A DNA stretch of 64,000 nucleotides from Burkholderiales bacterium (GCA_016200895.1 JACQDX010000092.1:43017-107016), one strand, 5' to 3'; positions 49,922 through 58,512 are shown, counted from the stretch's first letter. Translations and numbers: made by a program. Notes: generated by a model from the sequence alone, not told the origin.

Positions 49922-51028
49922 ATGACTGCTACCAAAAGTAAGTGCTTGACCGCGTTGTTTGTTGTGTTCAGCTTCATCAGTGCTGCTGCCGCACAAGAAA
50001 ATCCCATGCAGTTTCTCAGCCGCGCCAACGCCAAAGTGGCCAGAGCTGCGTCTCTCAAGAACCGCTGGGAAGGCCCGGTTGATGGACCTGCACTACATAA
50101 GAAAAAGAAAATCATCTTTATTGCTGCAGACATGAGTGATGCAGGCGTCAGTGGTGTCTTCAATAGCGTGCGCGAAGCCAGTACCAGCGCTGGCTGGGAA
50201 GTCTTGCCCATCAACTGCCGTGGCCGTTGTAATCAGGGGGCATTGATTATCAGCCAGGCACTGGATATGAAAGCCGATGGCATCATACTGGCAGGTGTGG
50301 ATGTCACAAGTCAGAACAAAGGCATGGCGGCAGCAGCCAAGGCCAAGGTACCCGTGGTTGGCTGGCATGCGTCGGTCAAGAGTGGCCCGACTGACGGCTT
50401 GTTTACCAATATCGGTACCAATCCCAAAGAGGTCGGGCAACTGGCCGCCTTGTATACCGTGGTCGATTCCAATAACAAAGCTGGCATCGTGGTATTTACC
50501 GATTCCAGCAATCCTTATCTGCTGGCCAAATCCACTGCTATCGTTGAAACCATACGTCAGTGCGAAGGTTGCAAATTACTCAGTCTGGAAGACGTGCCCC
50601 TGACAGACGCGCATATCAAGATGAAGGGCGTAGTCGAAAGCCTGGTCAAGCGTCACGGTGCCAAGTGGACGCATGTCATTGGTGTCAATGATTTCTATTT
50701 TGATTTGCTGGAAGTGCCAACCACCGCAACCCTGGTCGCAAGTAACAAGCTGGTTGCTGTGTCTGCCGGTGACGGTTCGCCTACTGCCTACAAACGCATA
50801 CGCGCCAATAGCCTGCAAACTGCCACTGTGCCTGAGCCTTTGTCCATGCATGCATGGCAAATCGTGGATGAACTGAATCGTGCTTTTTCTTCTGCCGAGC
50901 ATAGCAACTATGTGAGTGCCTTGCATTTGGTGACGGCGCAGAATATTGCATATGACGGTGGGCAAAAGAATATGTTTGAGCCGGTTAACGATTTTCGCGC
51001 GCACTATCAAAAGTTCTGGTCCAAATAG
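49922..51028 (+). CDS. Periplasmic sugar-binding-type protein (orphan)
   Basis: A 368-residue exported protein (signal peptide ending near AAAAQE) of the type I periplasmic binding fold, like ribose- or autoinducer-binding proteins: IIFIAADMSDAGVSGV, ALDMKADGIILAGVDVTSQ, VPVVGWHASVKSG, NKAGIVVFTDSSNPY and VIGVNDFYFDL. No permease, ATPase or receptor gene adjoins it. It converges on a membrane diguanylate cyclase gene, so a sensory partnership is conceivable but unsupported. The ATG at 49922 was preferred because it begins the signal peptide; 34 upstream residues in frame are basic and atypical. Confidence 0.83.
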   Translation: MTATKSKCLTALFVVFSFISAAAAQENPMQFLSRANAKVARAASLKNRWEGPVDGPALHKKKKIIFIAADMSDAGVSGVFNSVREASTSAGWEVLPINCRGRCNQGALIISQALDMKADGIILAGVDVTSQNKGMAAAAKAKVPVVGWHASVKSGPTDGLFTNIGTNPKEVGQLAALYTVVDSNNKAGIVVFTDSSNPYLLAKSTAIVETIRQCEGCKLLSLEDVPLTDAHIKMKGVVESLVKRHGAKWTHVIGVNDFYFDLLEVPTTATLVASNKLVAVSAGDGSPTAYKRIRANSLQTATVPEPLSMHAWQIVDELNRAFSSAEHSNYVSALHLVTAQNIAYDGGQKNMFEPVNDFRAHYQKFWSK

Positions 51029-51039
51029 GTCTGATTAAG

Positions 51040-51150
51040 CTACTGCGCGGCGCGATTTTGGGCCTGCAGGTTTTTAAACTCGTCGCCGTACTAGAGTACG
51101 ACTGCGCTTCTTAACTCAAACTAAGGCCGCTCGCTACGCTTACTCAGGCC
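51040..51150 (+). repeat. Palindromic element with GTACTAGAGTAC core (C)
   Basis: An imperfect long palindrome centred on GTACTAGAGTAC (about 51094-51105), with arms containing GGCCTG..GGTTT..TTAA and TTAA..CAAAC..AGGCC. It shares only the core and the CGTCGC flank with the MITE-like copies, and sits between two converging genes before a terminator. Confidence 0.55.
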
Positions 51151-51172
51151 TATTTGAATACTGCTGAATGTA

Positions 51173-51204
51173 AAAGCCGGTTTGATTGCCGGCTTTGTTT
51201 TTTT
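51173..51204 (+). terminator. Rho-independent terminator
   Basis: AAAGCCGG pairs with CCGGCTTT around an 8-base loop, followed by GTTTTTTTA. It ends the sugar-binding protein transcript and touches the 3' end of the converging GGDEF gene. Confidence 0.85.
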
Positions 51205-52369
51205 ATGCTCTTTGGGTTACAGCAGCGAGTATGTTTTCCGGGACTGACTTGTCGATGTACATGCGTTGGTCGGCGACTTGCATGAGTTTGTCGGCGCTGC
51301 GGCCGTCGGTGGGGAAGAGGGCGCTGCCCAGGGCGGCTTCGATTTCTACGCTGTGGCCTTGTAGGATGCAGGGGCCTTCGAGTATTTTCTTCAAGCGCAG
51401 CAGGGTGCTGTCCAGTTGAGATTCCTGGTTGACGCCGAAGGTCAGGGCGACGAATTCATCGCCGCCTATGCGGCCCACGAAATCGGCATGGCGGCAAAAG
51501 CTTTTTAAGCGCTTGGCTACTTCCTTGAGCAATAAATCCCCTGCCTGATGGCCAAAGCGGTCATTGACAGATTTGAAATGATTCAGATCTATCAGGATAA
51601 AGCCAAAGCCTTGCTGGTTGCGGCTACTTTGGGCGATGGCTTTGTCCAGCATTTCATCGACATGACGGCGGTTTGGCAAACCAGTCAGGGCGTCTTCTCT
51701 GGCCATTTCCAGTATGCTTTTCTGGGCGCGCAGATTGCAGCTGACGCTGACGCCATAAGTCCAGCCCAGCAAGCACAGCACAACGATCAGATAGATAAAG
51801 TTCAGCAACGGGTGCCTGGCCAGTTCAGCATTGTTATTCGAAATAAAAGCCAGATGCCAGCGCATAATAAAACCTACCGCCATAATGATGAGGGAAATCG
51901 CCCCTATACAGGCCGCCAGCAAGTCGAGGTCGCGGGTTTTCCAGATCAAAATAAAAGCAGTACTCAACATCAGGCTGGCAGCGATGACATCATGGAACAG
52001 ATATCGGCGTATCATGTCGTCCCGGTTGATGAAAGCCAGCAAGATAAATGCCGGGATCAATATCAGACCCCAGCGCCAGCGTATCTGGGAGGGATAGCCG
52101 CGAAAACGCAGGGTGCCTTCCAGCATCAGCAGGGTGGTGGTCAGGGTCAGGGAATTGTTAAAGGCGATGATCAAAGACATGGGGATGTCGATGATATTGA
52201 TCAGGCGTATCAGTAAAAAGGCCGGCGCGATCATGGACGCAGCAGCTGCCCAGACGCCGGTGCCGGGTATGTCACGGTTGATATGCCAAACCGCCAGCAT
52301 GACCAGCATGGAAATCACGCTGATGTAAGCAATCACTAAGTCTAGCGTAGCACGATCCAGATTGACCAT
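51203..52369 (-). CDS. Membrane-bound diguanylate cyclase (GGDEF)
   Basis: A 388-residue protein with an N-terminal region of about seven membrane helices (VIAYISVISMLVMLAVW and onward, residues 10-215) and a C-terminal GGDEF domain. The signature GRIGGDEF is intact near residue 299, preceded by DALTGLPNRRHVDE and LIDLNHFKSVNDRFGHQAGD. It should make c-di-GMP from GTP; the RxxD inhibitory site is not obvious. Its product could feed the riboswitch before the Pil-Chp operon. The ATG at 52369 begins the first helix region; a weak AGGTCC lies upstream. Confidence 0.92.
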   Translation of the reverse strand: MVNLDRATLDLVIAYISVISMLVMLAVWHINRDIPGTGVWAAAASMIAPAFLLIRLINIIDIPMSLIIAFNNSLTLTTTLLMLEGTLRFRGYPSQIRWRWGLILIPAFILLAFINRDDMIRRYLFHDVIAASLMLSTAFILIWKTRDLDLLAACIGAISLIIMAVGFIMRWHLAFISNNNAELARHPLLNFIYLIVVLCLLGWTYGVSVSCNLRAQKSILEMAREDALTGLPNRRHVDEMLDKAIAQSSRNQQGFGFILIDLNHFKSVNDRFGHQAGDLLLKEVAKRLKSFCRHADFVGRIGGDEFVALTFGVNQESQLDSTLLRLKKILEGPCILQGHSVEIEAALGSALFPTDGRSADKLMQVADQRMYIDKSVPENILAAVTQRA

Positions 52370-52480
52370 AGGGGACCTGGTTGTAACTTCTGGTGAATTC
52401 AGGCAGAAACCAATCAGCTTTGTTTGCATGCAAGGAAGCACCAAAGCAGTACATGCAAAACCATATTATGACGCAAACTT

Positions 52481-53767
52481 ATGCAAACATACGTGACTAA
52501 AAAACATCATCATCAGACTGACAGTGTCGCCATTATTGGCGGTGGCCCAGCCGGATTGATGGTGGCAGAAACCCTGGCTCTGCGAGGCATTGCTGTTGAT
52601 GTGTATGATGCCATGCCTTCAGTAGGACGCAAGTTTTTAATGGCAGGCAAGGGGGGGATGAATCTCACACATTCTGAAAATTCTGTCTCTTTCATGACAC
52701 GGTATGCCGAACGCGAGGCACTGCTGGCACCCATGATAGGGCAGTTTGATGCCGCTGCCCTGCGTGCATGGGTCAAAGACCTGGGTATCGATACCTATGT
52801 CGGCAGCTCTGGCCGCGTGTTCCCGGTTGATATGAAGGCTGCCCCTTTATTGCGTGCCTGGCTGCATCGTCTGCGCCAGCAAGGTGTGCGTTTCCATATG
52901 CGGCATCGCTGGCTGGGCTGGGATGAACAAGGCCAATTACGCTTTGCCACGCCAGATGGTGAAGTCTGCCTGCCCGCAAGTGCGCAGGTATTCGCCCTTG
53001 GTGGTGGCAGCTGGGCCAGGTTGGGCTCTGACGGCGCATGGGTGAACTTGCTCAGACAGCGTGGCTTGGATGTTGCAGACTTGCAGCCAGCCAATTGTGG
53101 TTTTGATCTGGACTGGAGCACATTTTTCAAAGACAAGTTTGCCGGTCAGCCTATATTGACAGTTGCTGCCAGAGTGCAGGGTGGTACTCAGCCCATGCGC
53201 AAGGGACAGTTTGTTATCACCTCAACGGGTGTTGAAGGCAGCCTGATTTATGCACTGTCTGCTGCACTGCGTCAGCAATTGCAAAGTCAGGGCAAGGCGG
53301 TGCTGGAACTCGATCTGCTGCCAGATACGCCATTGGAAAAAGTACTGGCTGAACTGGAACATCCGCGTGGTTCGCGCTCCTTGTCCAGTCACCTGAAAAC
53401 TCGCCTGGGTCTGGATGCATTAAAAACGGGCTTGCTGCATGAATGCCTGGCCAAAACGGACTTTGCACAAGCCAGCGTACTGTCGCAGGCCATCAAGGCT
53501 TTGCCTGTGGTGTTGCAGGCGACCAGACCCATAGATGAAGCCATCAGCAGTGCTGGTGGCCTGCGCTTTGAAGCACTGGATGAAAACCTGATGGCTGTGC
53601 AGCATCCCGGCCTGTTTTTTGCTGGCGAAATGCTGGATTGGGAAGCACCGACTGGCGGCTATTTGTTGACAGCCTGTTTCGCTACCGCCAGGGTTGCTGC
53701 GGCGGGCGTAGCCAACTGGCTGGCGCAGAATTCAAGAGAGTTGAAAAATGAGTTAAAAATGAGTTGA
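52481..53767 (+). CDS. TIGR03862/HI0933-family flavoprotein
   Basis: A 428-residue FAD-binding oxidoreductase-like protein: VAIIGGGPAGLMVAETLA, then GRKFLMAGKGGMNLTHSE, which is characteristic of the HI0933-like family, and LFFAGEMLDWEAPTGGYLLT near the C-terminus. The physiological reaction is unknown. A short histidine run (KKHHHQ) precedes the FAD motif. It is divergent from the diguanylate cyclase gene, whose start lies 111 bases away. Confidence 0.9.
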   Translation: MQTYVTKKHHHQTDSVAIIGGGPAGLMVAETLALRGIAVDVYDAMPSVGRKFLMAGKGGMNLTHSENSVSFMTRYAEREALLAPMIGQFDAAALRAWVKDLGIDTYVGSSGRVFPVDMKAAPLLRAWLHRLRQQGVRFHMRHRWLGWDEQGQLRFATPDGEVCLPASAQVFALGGGSWARLGSDGAWVNLLRQRGLDVADLQPANCGFDLDWSTFFKDKFAGQPILTVAARVQGGTQPMRKGQFVITSTGVEGSLIYALSAALRQQLQSQGKAVLELDLLPDTPLEKVLAELEHPRGSRSLSSHLKTRLGLDALKTGLLHECLAKTDFAQASVLSQAIKALPVVLQATRPIDEAISSAGGLRFEALDENLMAVQHPGLFFAGEMLDWEAPTGGYLLTACFATARVAAAGVANWLAQNSRELKNELKMS

Positions 53768-53867
53768 AATAGTTTCTGCTGGGAAGCGCAGAAGTCGGTA
53801 CAATAATAATTTCCGCGCTGCATCATTTAATTCTGTCTATGAATTTGCATTTCAGGTATTTGTCCGT

Positions 53868-54194
53868 ATGAGTGATTCCCGCAACGCTGCGCGCGCCAAC
53901 GTTACATGGCGCGGCGCTATCCAGGTGCTTCCTGGCCAAATTGTTCCAGCCAGGATAATCAACTTTACTTCAGGCAGCATACAAATGCAGTGCAGCGCTG
54001 TCCTCAAAGAAAAACAGACTTACCAGATGATGATGGAAGTCCCCAACCCAGGCGACGCCTCGCAGCGTACCCAGGTAGTCTGCAAGGCAACCTGCGTTTA
54101 TTCCATACTGAGTGGCAATGAGTATCGCGCTGCCATGAAATATTTTGAAGTGCCTGCGCAGCATGCCGCCTTACTGGCTGAATGGCACGGTTAG
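53868..54194 (+). CDS. Degenerate PilZ-like domain protein
   Basis: A 108-residue single-domain protein that resembles PilZ: an initial RANVTWRGAIQV segment, PARIINFTSGSIQMQC in place of the usual D/N-x-S-x-x-G turn, and a closing strand YRAAMKYFEVP. The canonical R-x-x-x-R and D/N-x-S-x-x-G c-di-GMP ligands are not intact, so nucleotide binding is doubtful. Non-binding PilZ proteins often act in pilus assembly, a link suggested only by the Pil-Chp operon elsewhere in the window. It is a short gene of its own. Confidence 0.65.
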   Translation: MSDSRNAARANVTWRGAIQVLPGQIVPARIINFTSGSIQMQCSAVLKEKQTYQMMMEVPNPGDASQRTQVVCKATCVYSILSGNEYRAAMKYFEVPAQHAALLAEWHG

Positions 54195-54276
54195 AACTTG
54201 CTGGGTAAATAGACACACTGAGCATACAGACTTTGCTTGTGATATAAACAGGTTTTGTCTTATTTGACTGCGCATC

Positions 54277-54768
54277 ATGTCTAAAGATACTACCTTACCC
54301 GAAACCGCCCAGCGCGTTGCCCAATTGCTGCATAGCCTGGGGCACGATCAAACTGTCGTCATGTTGCCGGAATCCGGCAAAACTTCTGCCGAGGCTGCTG
54401 CCGGCCTGGGTTGCCAGGTGGCAGAAATCGCCAAATCCATCGTCTTCCGCCGCTTGCTTGATGATGCTGCCGTCATGGTCGTTGCCAGCGGCATCAATCG
54501 TGTTGATGAACGCAAAGTAGCGGCTATCGTCGGTCCCTTGGGCAAGGCGGATGCCCGTTTCGTCAAAGAAAAAATCGGTTATGCCATAGGCGGGGTTTGC
54601 CCTATCGGCCATCTGCAAAAAACCGTCATGCTGATAGATGAAGACTTGCTGCAATATTCGCATGTCTGGGCCGCTGCCGGTCACCCTCATGCAGTCTTCA
54701 AACTGACGCCCGAACAATTGAAAAACATGACAGGTGCACCTGTTGCAGATGTGGCTTTGCGCGCATGA
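54277..54768 (+). CDS. YbaK/EbsC-family aminoacyl-tRNA deacylase
   Basis: A 163-residue single-domain editing protein with the YbaK/ProX fold: CQVAEIAKSIVFR, the catalytic-lysine stretch RFVKEKIGYAIGGVCPIGH, and the closing AAGHPHAVFKLTPEQL. Such proteins clear mischarged tRNA, for example Cys-tRNAPro or Ala-tRNAPro. It is the first of four tightly spaced genes; its last four bases overlap the next start (ATGA). Confidence 0.9.
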   Translation: MSKDTTLPETAQRVAQLLHSLGHDQTVVMLPESGKTSAEAAAGLGCQVAEIAKSIVFRRLLDDAAVMVVASGINRVDERKVAAIVGPLGKADARFVKEKIGYAIGGVCPIGHLQKTVMLIDEDLLQYSHVWAAAGHPHAVFKLTPEQLKNMTGAPVADVALRA

Positions 54769-54980
54769 ATATCCTGTATGAATTTGACCCCGCCCAGTTT
54801 GTCATGAAACCCGGCGCAACCGTACCTTCGCCCTGCGTGAATATTTGCCGCATGGATGAGAAGACAGGATTGTGCATGGGTTGCTATCGTAACATCGATG
54901 AAATCATTTGCTGGAGCAAGGCAGACAATCACAAGAAGCTGGAAATCTGGGATCTGGTACAGCAAAGAATGCTGCCTTGA
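54765..54980 (+). CDS. DUF1289-domain protein
   Basis: A 71-residue protein whose core is the DUF1289 cysteine pattern: SPCVNICRMD and GLCMGCYRNIDEI, i.e. four cysteines suited to binding zinc or an iron-sulfur cluster, followed by a tryptophan-containing helix (ICWSKADNHKK). Function unknown. It overlaps the YbaK-like gene by four bases and precedes the isomerase gene by 25, in one operon. Confidence 0.88.
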   Translation: MNILYEFDPAQFVMKPGATVPSPCVNICRMDEKTGLCMGCYRNIDEIICWSKADNHKKLEIWDLVQQRMLP

Positions 54981-55005
54981 GTGTCGCAGGAAGAAAGGAT
55001 AATTA

Positions 55006-55644
55006 ATGAAGCAACTAGACTGGTATTTCGATTTTATTTCTCCCTTCGCTTATTTACAGAGTGAAATGTTGGGACGTTTGCAAGGTGTAGCGCAGATCAA
55101 TTACCGTCCGGTCCTATTCGCTGGCCTGCTTAATCATTGGGACAACAAAGGCCCGGCAGAAATTGCTCCCAAGCGCCAGTGGACTTTCGAGCATTGCGCC
55201 TGGCTGGCACATAAGCATAGCATTCCTTTGCGCATGCTGCCCGAGCATCCTTTCAATCCCCTGCCTCTATTGCGCCTGTGTCTGGCGCTGGGCAGCACTG
55301 AAGCTGCCGTGCACAGATTGTTCCGCTTTGTCTGGCGTGACGGTCATATACCCGCACAGACAGAACACTGGCAAGCCTTGCTGGACGAGTTGCAAGTGAC
55401 ACCAGCCATGCTCGATGACGCCGCTGTCAAAGATGCGCTAAAACGTAATGGCGAACTGGCCATTGCTGCCCGCGTGTTTGGCGTGCCAACAGCGGTAGTC
55501 GATGGTCGTTGCTTCTGGGGTCTGGATGGCACGGACATGTTGCAAGCTTATCTGCAAGGAGATGCCTTCTTCGCATCAGCAGAATTGGTTGCCGCACAAA
55601 CCATGCCCTATGGTCAGCAACGTAAAGTCGTAGGCAAAACATGA
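55006..55644 (+). CDS. 2-Hydroxychromene-2-carboxylate isomerase family (DsbA-like) protein
   Basis: A 212-residue thioredoxin-fold protein starting WYFDFISPFAYL, the N-terminal motif of glutathione-dependent HCCA isomerases, where serine takes the place of the redox cysteine. RVFGVPTAVVDGRCFWGLD, with the cis-proline, is the second family hallmark. HCCA isomerase acts in naphthalene breakdown, but most chromosomal members have other or unknown substrates. Its last four bases overlap the next gene start (ATGA). Confidence 0.87.
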   Translation: MKQLDWYFDFISPFAYLQSEMLGRLQGVAQINYRPVLFAGLLNHWDNKGPAEIAPKRQWTFEHCAWLAHKHSIPLRMLPEHPFNPLPLLRLCLALGSTEAAVHRLFRFVWRDGHIPAQTEHWQALLDELQVTPAMLDDAAVKDALKRNGELAIAARVFGVPTAVVDGRCFWGLDGTDMLQAYLQGDAFFASAELVAAQTMPYGQQRKVVGKT

Positions 55645-56549
55645 TGCAACTGCCCGCCAGCATGCAAGTCTTTGAGCGGGGCTGGCTGTCCTCGAATAAC
55701 ATCCTGTTCATCGATGAGCAACAGACCGCTCTGGTAGATAGCGGTTACCTGAGCCATGCACCGCAGACTGTGGCATTGATGCAGCAAGCCCTGGGTGGTC
55801 GCAAACTCGATCTGCTGGTGAATACCCATCTGCATTCTGATCATTGTGGTGGTAATGCCAGCCTGCAACGCTTGTATGGCTGCCGCACCCTGATCCCGGT
55901 GGCCGACACAGCTGCAGTTGCAGTCTGGGATGAAGGGGCCTTGACTTACGCAGCCACAGGTCAACGTTGCGAGCGCTTCAGCTTTGATGCGGCGATACAG
56001 CATGGCGATGAGTTGCAACTGGGTGGCATGCAATGGCAGGTATTGTCTGCACCAGGCCATGATCCACATTCCATGATATTGCATTGTGCAGAGGAAGGCA
56101 TACTGATCTCAGCCGATGCTTTGTGGGAAAATGGCTTCGGCATTATTTTCCCCGAGCTGGAAGGTGAATCCGGTTTTGCTGAGCAGGCTGCCATTTTGCA
56201 AGTCATACGTGAACTTCAGCCGCGCATGGTTATTCCCGGCCATGGTGCGGCGTTTGGCAATGTAGAAGCAGCCTTGGCGCGTGCCGAGTCCCGCCTGGCT
56301 TATCTGCAAGCCGACCCGCGACGCAATGCCCGCAATGCCGTCAAAGTCATGCTGGCCTTCATCTTGCTGGAGTTGCGCCAGATCAGCCTGGACCAGGTCC
56401 TGAGCCAGCTTGGCAAGACCCGCTGTTTTATTTCGTCAGCACGTGTGCTTGAGTTGAGTGCCGATGTCCTGATACCGCAAATTGCTGCAGAGCTGGTTGT
56501 TGCTGGTGCCGCTACGCTGGAAGCCGATGTGCTGACCAGTACCCGCTAG
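55641..56549 (+). CDS. MBL-fold metallo-hydrolase
   Basis: A 302-residue metallo-beta-lactamase-fold protein. Metal ligands appear as NTHLHSDHCGG, as the histidine in SAPGHDPHSMI, and as IPGHGAAFG near the C-terminus; ILISADALWENG supplies the bridging aspartate. An extended C-terminal helical part (residues about 220-302) resembles the SdsA/PqsE-like lactonase tail. The substrate is unknown. It is the fourth gene of the operon beginning with the YbaK-like gene. Confidence 0.9.
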   Translation: MMQLPASMQVFERGWLSSNNILFIDEQQTALVDSGYLSHAPQTVALMQQALGGRKLDLLVNTHLHSDHCGGNASLQRLYGCRTLIPVADTAAVAVWDEGALTYAATGQRCERFSFDAAIQHGDELQLGGMQWQVLSAPGHDPHSMILHCAEEGILISADALWENGFGIIFPELEGESGFAEQAAILQVIRELQPRMVIPGHGAAFGNVEAALARAESRLAYLQADPRRNARNAVKVMLAFILLELRQISLDQVLSQLGKTRCFISSARVLELSADVLIPQIAAELVVAGAATLEADVLTSTR

Positions 56550-56597
56550 CGAACTACTTTCATATCGATAATTTTCATTTAATTCAGGAATAACAAA

Positions 56598-56975
56598 ATG
56601 CTGCATCACATCTCCCTGGGCGTATGCGATCTGGCACTGGCGGGCGCATTTTATGATGCTGCTCTTGGTGCCTTGGGTTACCGGCGTGTGTTTGAAGACG
56701 ACACCGCCCTGGGCTATGGCTTGCATGACGATCAAGATATCCTGTGCCTGAAATTAAGACCGGATGCCAGCCCACCAGGTCAGGGTTTTCATCTGGCCTT
56801 TACCGCAGTGACACGCACAGCAGTTGACCAGTTTCATAAAGCGGCGCTAGCCATAGGTGGCAGCGATAATGGCACACCGGGTTTGCGCCCTGACTATGGA
56901 ACTTATTACTACGCTGCGTTCTTGATCGATCCTGATGGTCACCACATAGAAGCGGTGACCAAGGCAATAGCTTAA
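56598..56975 (+). CDS. VOC-family protein
   Basis: A 125-residue vicinal-oxygen-chelate protein: MLHHISLGVCDLALAGAFYD, RVFEDDTALGYGLHDDQDIL, FHLAFTAVTRTAVDQFHKA and YYYAAFLIDPDGHHIEAV, the last with the metal-ligand glutamate. The group resembles lactoylglutathione-lyase-like proteins of unknown substrate. An AGGAAT site precedes the ATG. It is 48 bases after the hydrolase gene and may belong to the same transcript. Confidence 0.9.
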   Translation: MLHHISLGVCDLALAGAFYDAALGALGYRRVFEDDTALGYGLHDDQDILCLKLRPDASPPGQGFHLAFTAVTRTAVDQFHKAALAIGGSDNGTPGLRPDYGTYYYAAFLIDPDGHHIEAVTKAIA

Positions 56976-57012
56976 AAATTCTTGCGACCTTTTCTTACTG
57001 CTTACGTCTATA

Positions 57013-57051
57013 CCTGTGTAACACATCCCAGGCATGGTTTTTATACACAGG
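57013..57051 (+). promoter_or_regulatory. Inverted repeat before the ArsI-like gene
   Basis: CCTGTGTA (57013-57020) and TACACAGG (57044-57051) are perfectly complementary with a 23-base spacer, and the right arm ends in the ribosome site AGGAG. GTGTAAC inside the left part resembles an extracytoplasmic-sigma -35 box, which would fit self-control by the SigZ-type factor two genes down, but no matching -10 box could be set. Confidence 0.4.
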
Positions 57052-57059
57052 AGTAAGAA

Positions 57060-57566
57060 ATGAAACGCTTTCATGTACATATCGCCGTAGATCATCTGGA
57101 CCACAGTATTGCTTTTTACAGTCAACTGTTTGGGCAGATACCGGCAAAGCAACAGGCTGATTATGCGAAATGGATGCTTGATGATCCGTGCATCAATTTT
57201 GCCATTTCCACACGCGGCCATGCAACTGGCCTGAATCATTTTGGCATGCAGGCTGATACGGATGAAGAACTGGCGCAATTGAAGCTACTGGCTGATGCCG
57301 CTTCGGGCGCGCAGATACTGGATCAGGAAGCAGCCACCTGTTGCTATGCAAATAGCAAAAAACACTGGATAGTTGACCCCCAGGGTTTGCCGTGGGAACA
57401 TTTCCTCACTATGTCAGACGCTGAGGTATTTGGTGAAGATACTGCAACGCCAGACGGCGCTTGCTGCATCCCCTTGCATAAGGGTAGCAGTGAAAAAGTT
57501 GCAGACACTGCTGCCTGTTGCGTTCCCCGGGCGGCCAATGCCGGTAAGGAATCATGCTGCAACTGA
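57060..57566 (+). CDS. ArsI/CadI-family heavy-metal-associated VOC protein
   Basis: A 168-residue protein of the ArsI/CadI group: MKRFHVHIAVDHLDHSIAFY, AKWMLDDPCINFAIST, GLNHFGMQADTDEELAQL, then TCCYANSKKHWIVDPQGLPW with the paired cysteines typical of organoarsenical lyase ArsI, and a C-terminal Cys-rich tail (GACCIP, AACCVP, ESCCN). ArsI splits carbon-arsenic bonds with iron; CadI members bind cadmium. The tail with three CC pairs suggests metal or metalloid binding. Its 3' end overlaps the sigma-factor gene by 13 bases. No arsR, arsB or arsC lies nearby. Confidence 0.87.
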   Translation: MKRFHVHIAVDHLDHSIAFYSQLFGQIPAKQQADYAKWMLDDPCINFAISTRGHATGLNHFGMQADTDEELAQLKLLADAASGAQILDQEAATCCYANSKKHWIVDPQGLPWEHFLTMSDAEVFGEDTATPDGACCIPLHKGSSEKVADTAACCVPRAANAGKESCCN

Positions 57567-58129
57567 CACAAAATAGAGAAGACTTGACGAAAGCATCTGG
57601 TGACCTGCAAGCCAGCCTGCGTGCTTACCTGCGCAGGCGCATTGCCGATAGCAGTCAGGCTGACGATTTATTGCAGGATATCTTTGTCAAAGCCCTGCTG
57701 AGCAAACGCGCCGGTCGCCAGATTGACAACCTTACCGGCTGGCTGTATGCAGCTGCCCGTACCACTGTGGTCGATTATTACCGCAGTCAGGGTGTGAGTA
57801 TGGAAGAACTCGACGAGAATATGCCTGAACAGCAGGCCGACGATCTGCAACTGCATGCTGGGTTGGCAAGTTGCTTGCAGGTCTTCATCCAGCAATTGCC
57901 GGATAAGTATCGCGATACCCTGATGGCCACTGAGTTACAGGGTTGCAGCTTGCGTCATCTTGCTGATCAGGAAGGGCTCAGTCTGTCTGCCATCAAAAGC
58001 CGGGCAGCACGTGGTCGCAGCATGCTGAAGGACAAGGTACTGGCTTGCTGCCATGTTGAAATCCAGGATGGACTGGTGACGGATTATCATCGCCATGCCG
58101 TCACCAAGTGCGGGAGAAAATGCGATTAG
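57554..58129 (+). CDS. sigZ: SigZ-type ECF sigma factor with C-terminal Cys/His motif
   Basis: A 191-residue sigma-70-family factor: region 2 (LRAYLRRRIADSSQADDLLQ, IFVKALLS, LTGWLYAAARTTVVDYYR), an acidic linker, and region 4 (LPDKYRDTLMATELQG, LRHLADQEGLSLSAIKSRAARG). After region 4 a short tail reads VLACCHVEI then KCGRKCD, a Cys-Cys-His plus Cys-x3-Cys arrangement that may bind a metal and act as a built-in sensor. No anti-sigma factor gene adjoins. It is translated from within the end of the ArsI-like gene, so the two are coupled. The symbol follows the SigZ-like architecture. Confidence 0.87.
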   Translation: MLQLTQNREDLTKASGDLQASLRAYLRRRIADSSQADDLLQDIFVKALLSKRAGRQIDNLTGWLYAAARTTVVDYYRSQGVSMEELDENMPEQQADDLQLHAGLASCLQVFIQQLPDKYRDTLMATELQGCSLRHLADQEGLSLSAIKSRAARGRSMLKDKVLACCHVEIQDGLVTDYHRHAVTKCGRKCD

Positions 58130-58512
58130 CTTACTTCCGCTCCACGCTCAGTCAACAACTGTCTGAGTATGGAGCGATGGCAGCGGCTCTCATCTTCACA
58201 ATAACAACCTACAGAAAAATTCGTCGTCTTCGACATTGCCGCCAGCAAATCCAGAACCTTGCTGGCATCTGCTTCATTCAATTCTGCCTTGAAGCTGCGC
58301 GTGAAACTGTCCCACTCGGCAGGCGTGCTGACGGCTTTGCCCTTGGCCATCAAATCTGCACTCGGCGACAAATTCGGGAACCAGACATCATAGTAATTGT
58401 GGCTGGCGAATTCTGCTTTTGGCACCCCGCGTGGCGGCCGCCTTACCGTGCCTATGCGCAAGCCTTCATCTGTTGCGCGTGCTGTGCCCAGCTGGACTAT
58501 GCGTATGCTCAT
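58126..58512 (-). CDS. DUF488-family protein
   Basis: A 128-residue protein of the DUF488 family: RIVQLGTARATDEGLRIGTV, RPPRGVPKAEFASHNYYDVW and the cysteine-containing FSVGCYCEDESRCHRSIL. The cysteine/histidine cluster is a family feature; the function is unestablished. Its 3' end overlaps that of the converging sigma-factor gene by four bases, and it is preceded on the same strand by a thioesterase gene 10 bases away. Confidence 0.88.
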   Translation of the reverse strand: MSIRIVQLGTARATDEGLRIGTVRRPPRGVPKAEFASHNYYDVWFPNLSPSADLMAKGKAVSTPAEWDSFTRSFKAELNEADASKVLDLLAAMSKTTNFSVGCYCEDESRCHRSILRQLLTERGAEVS

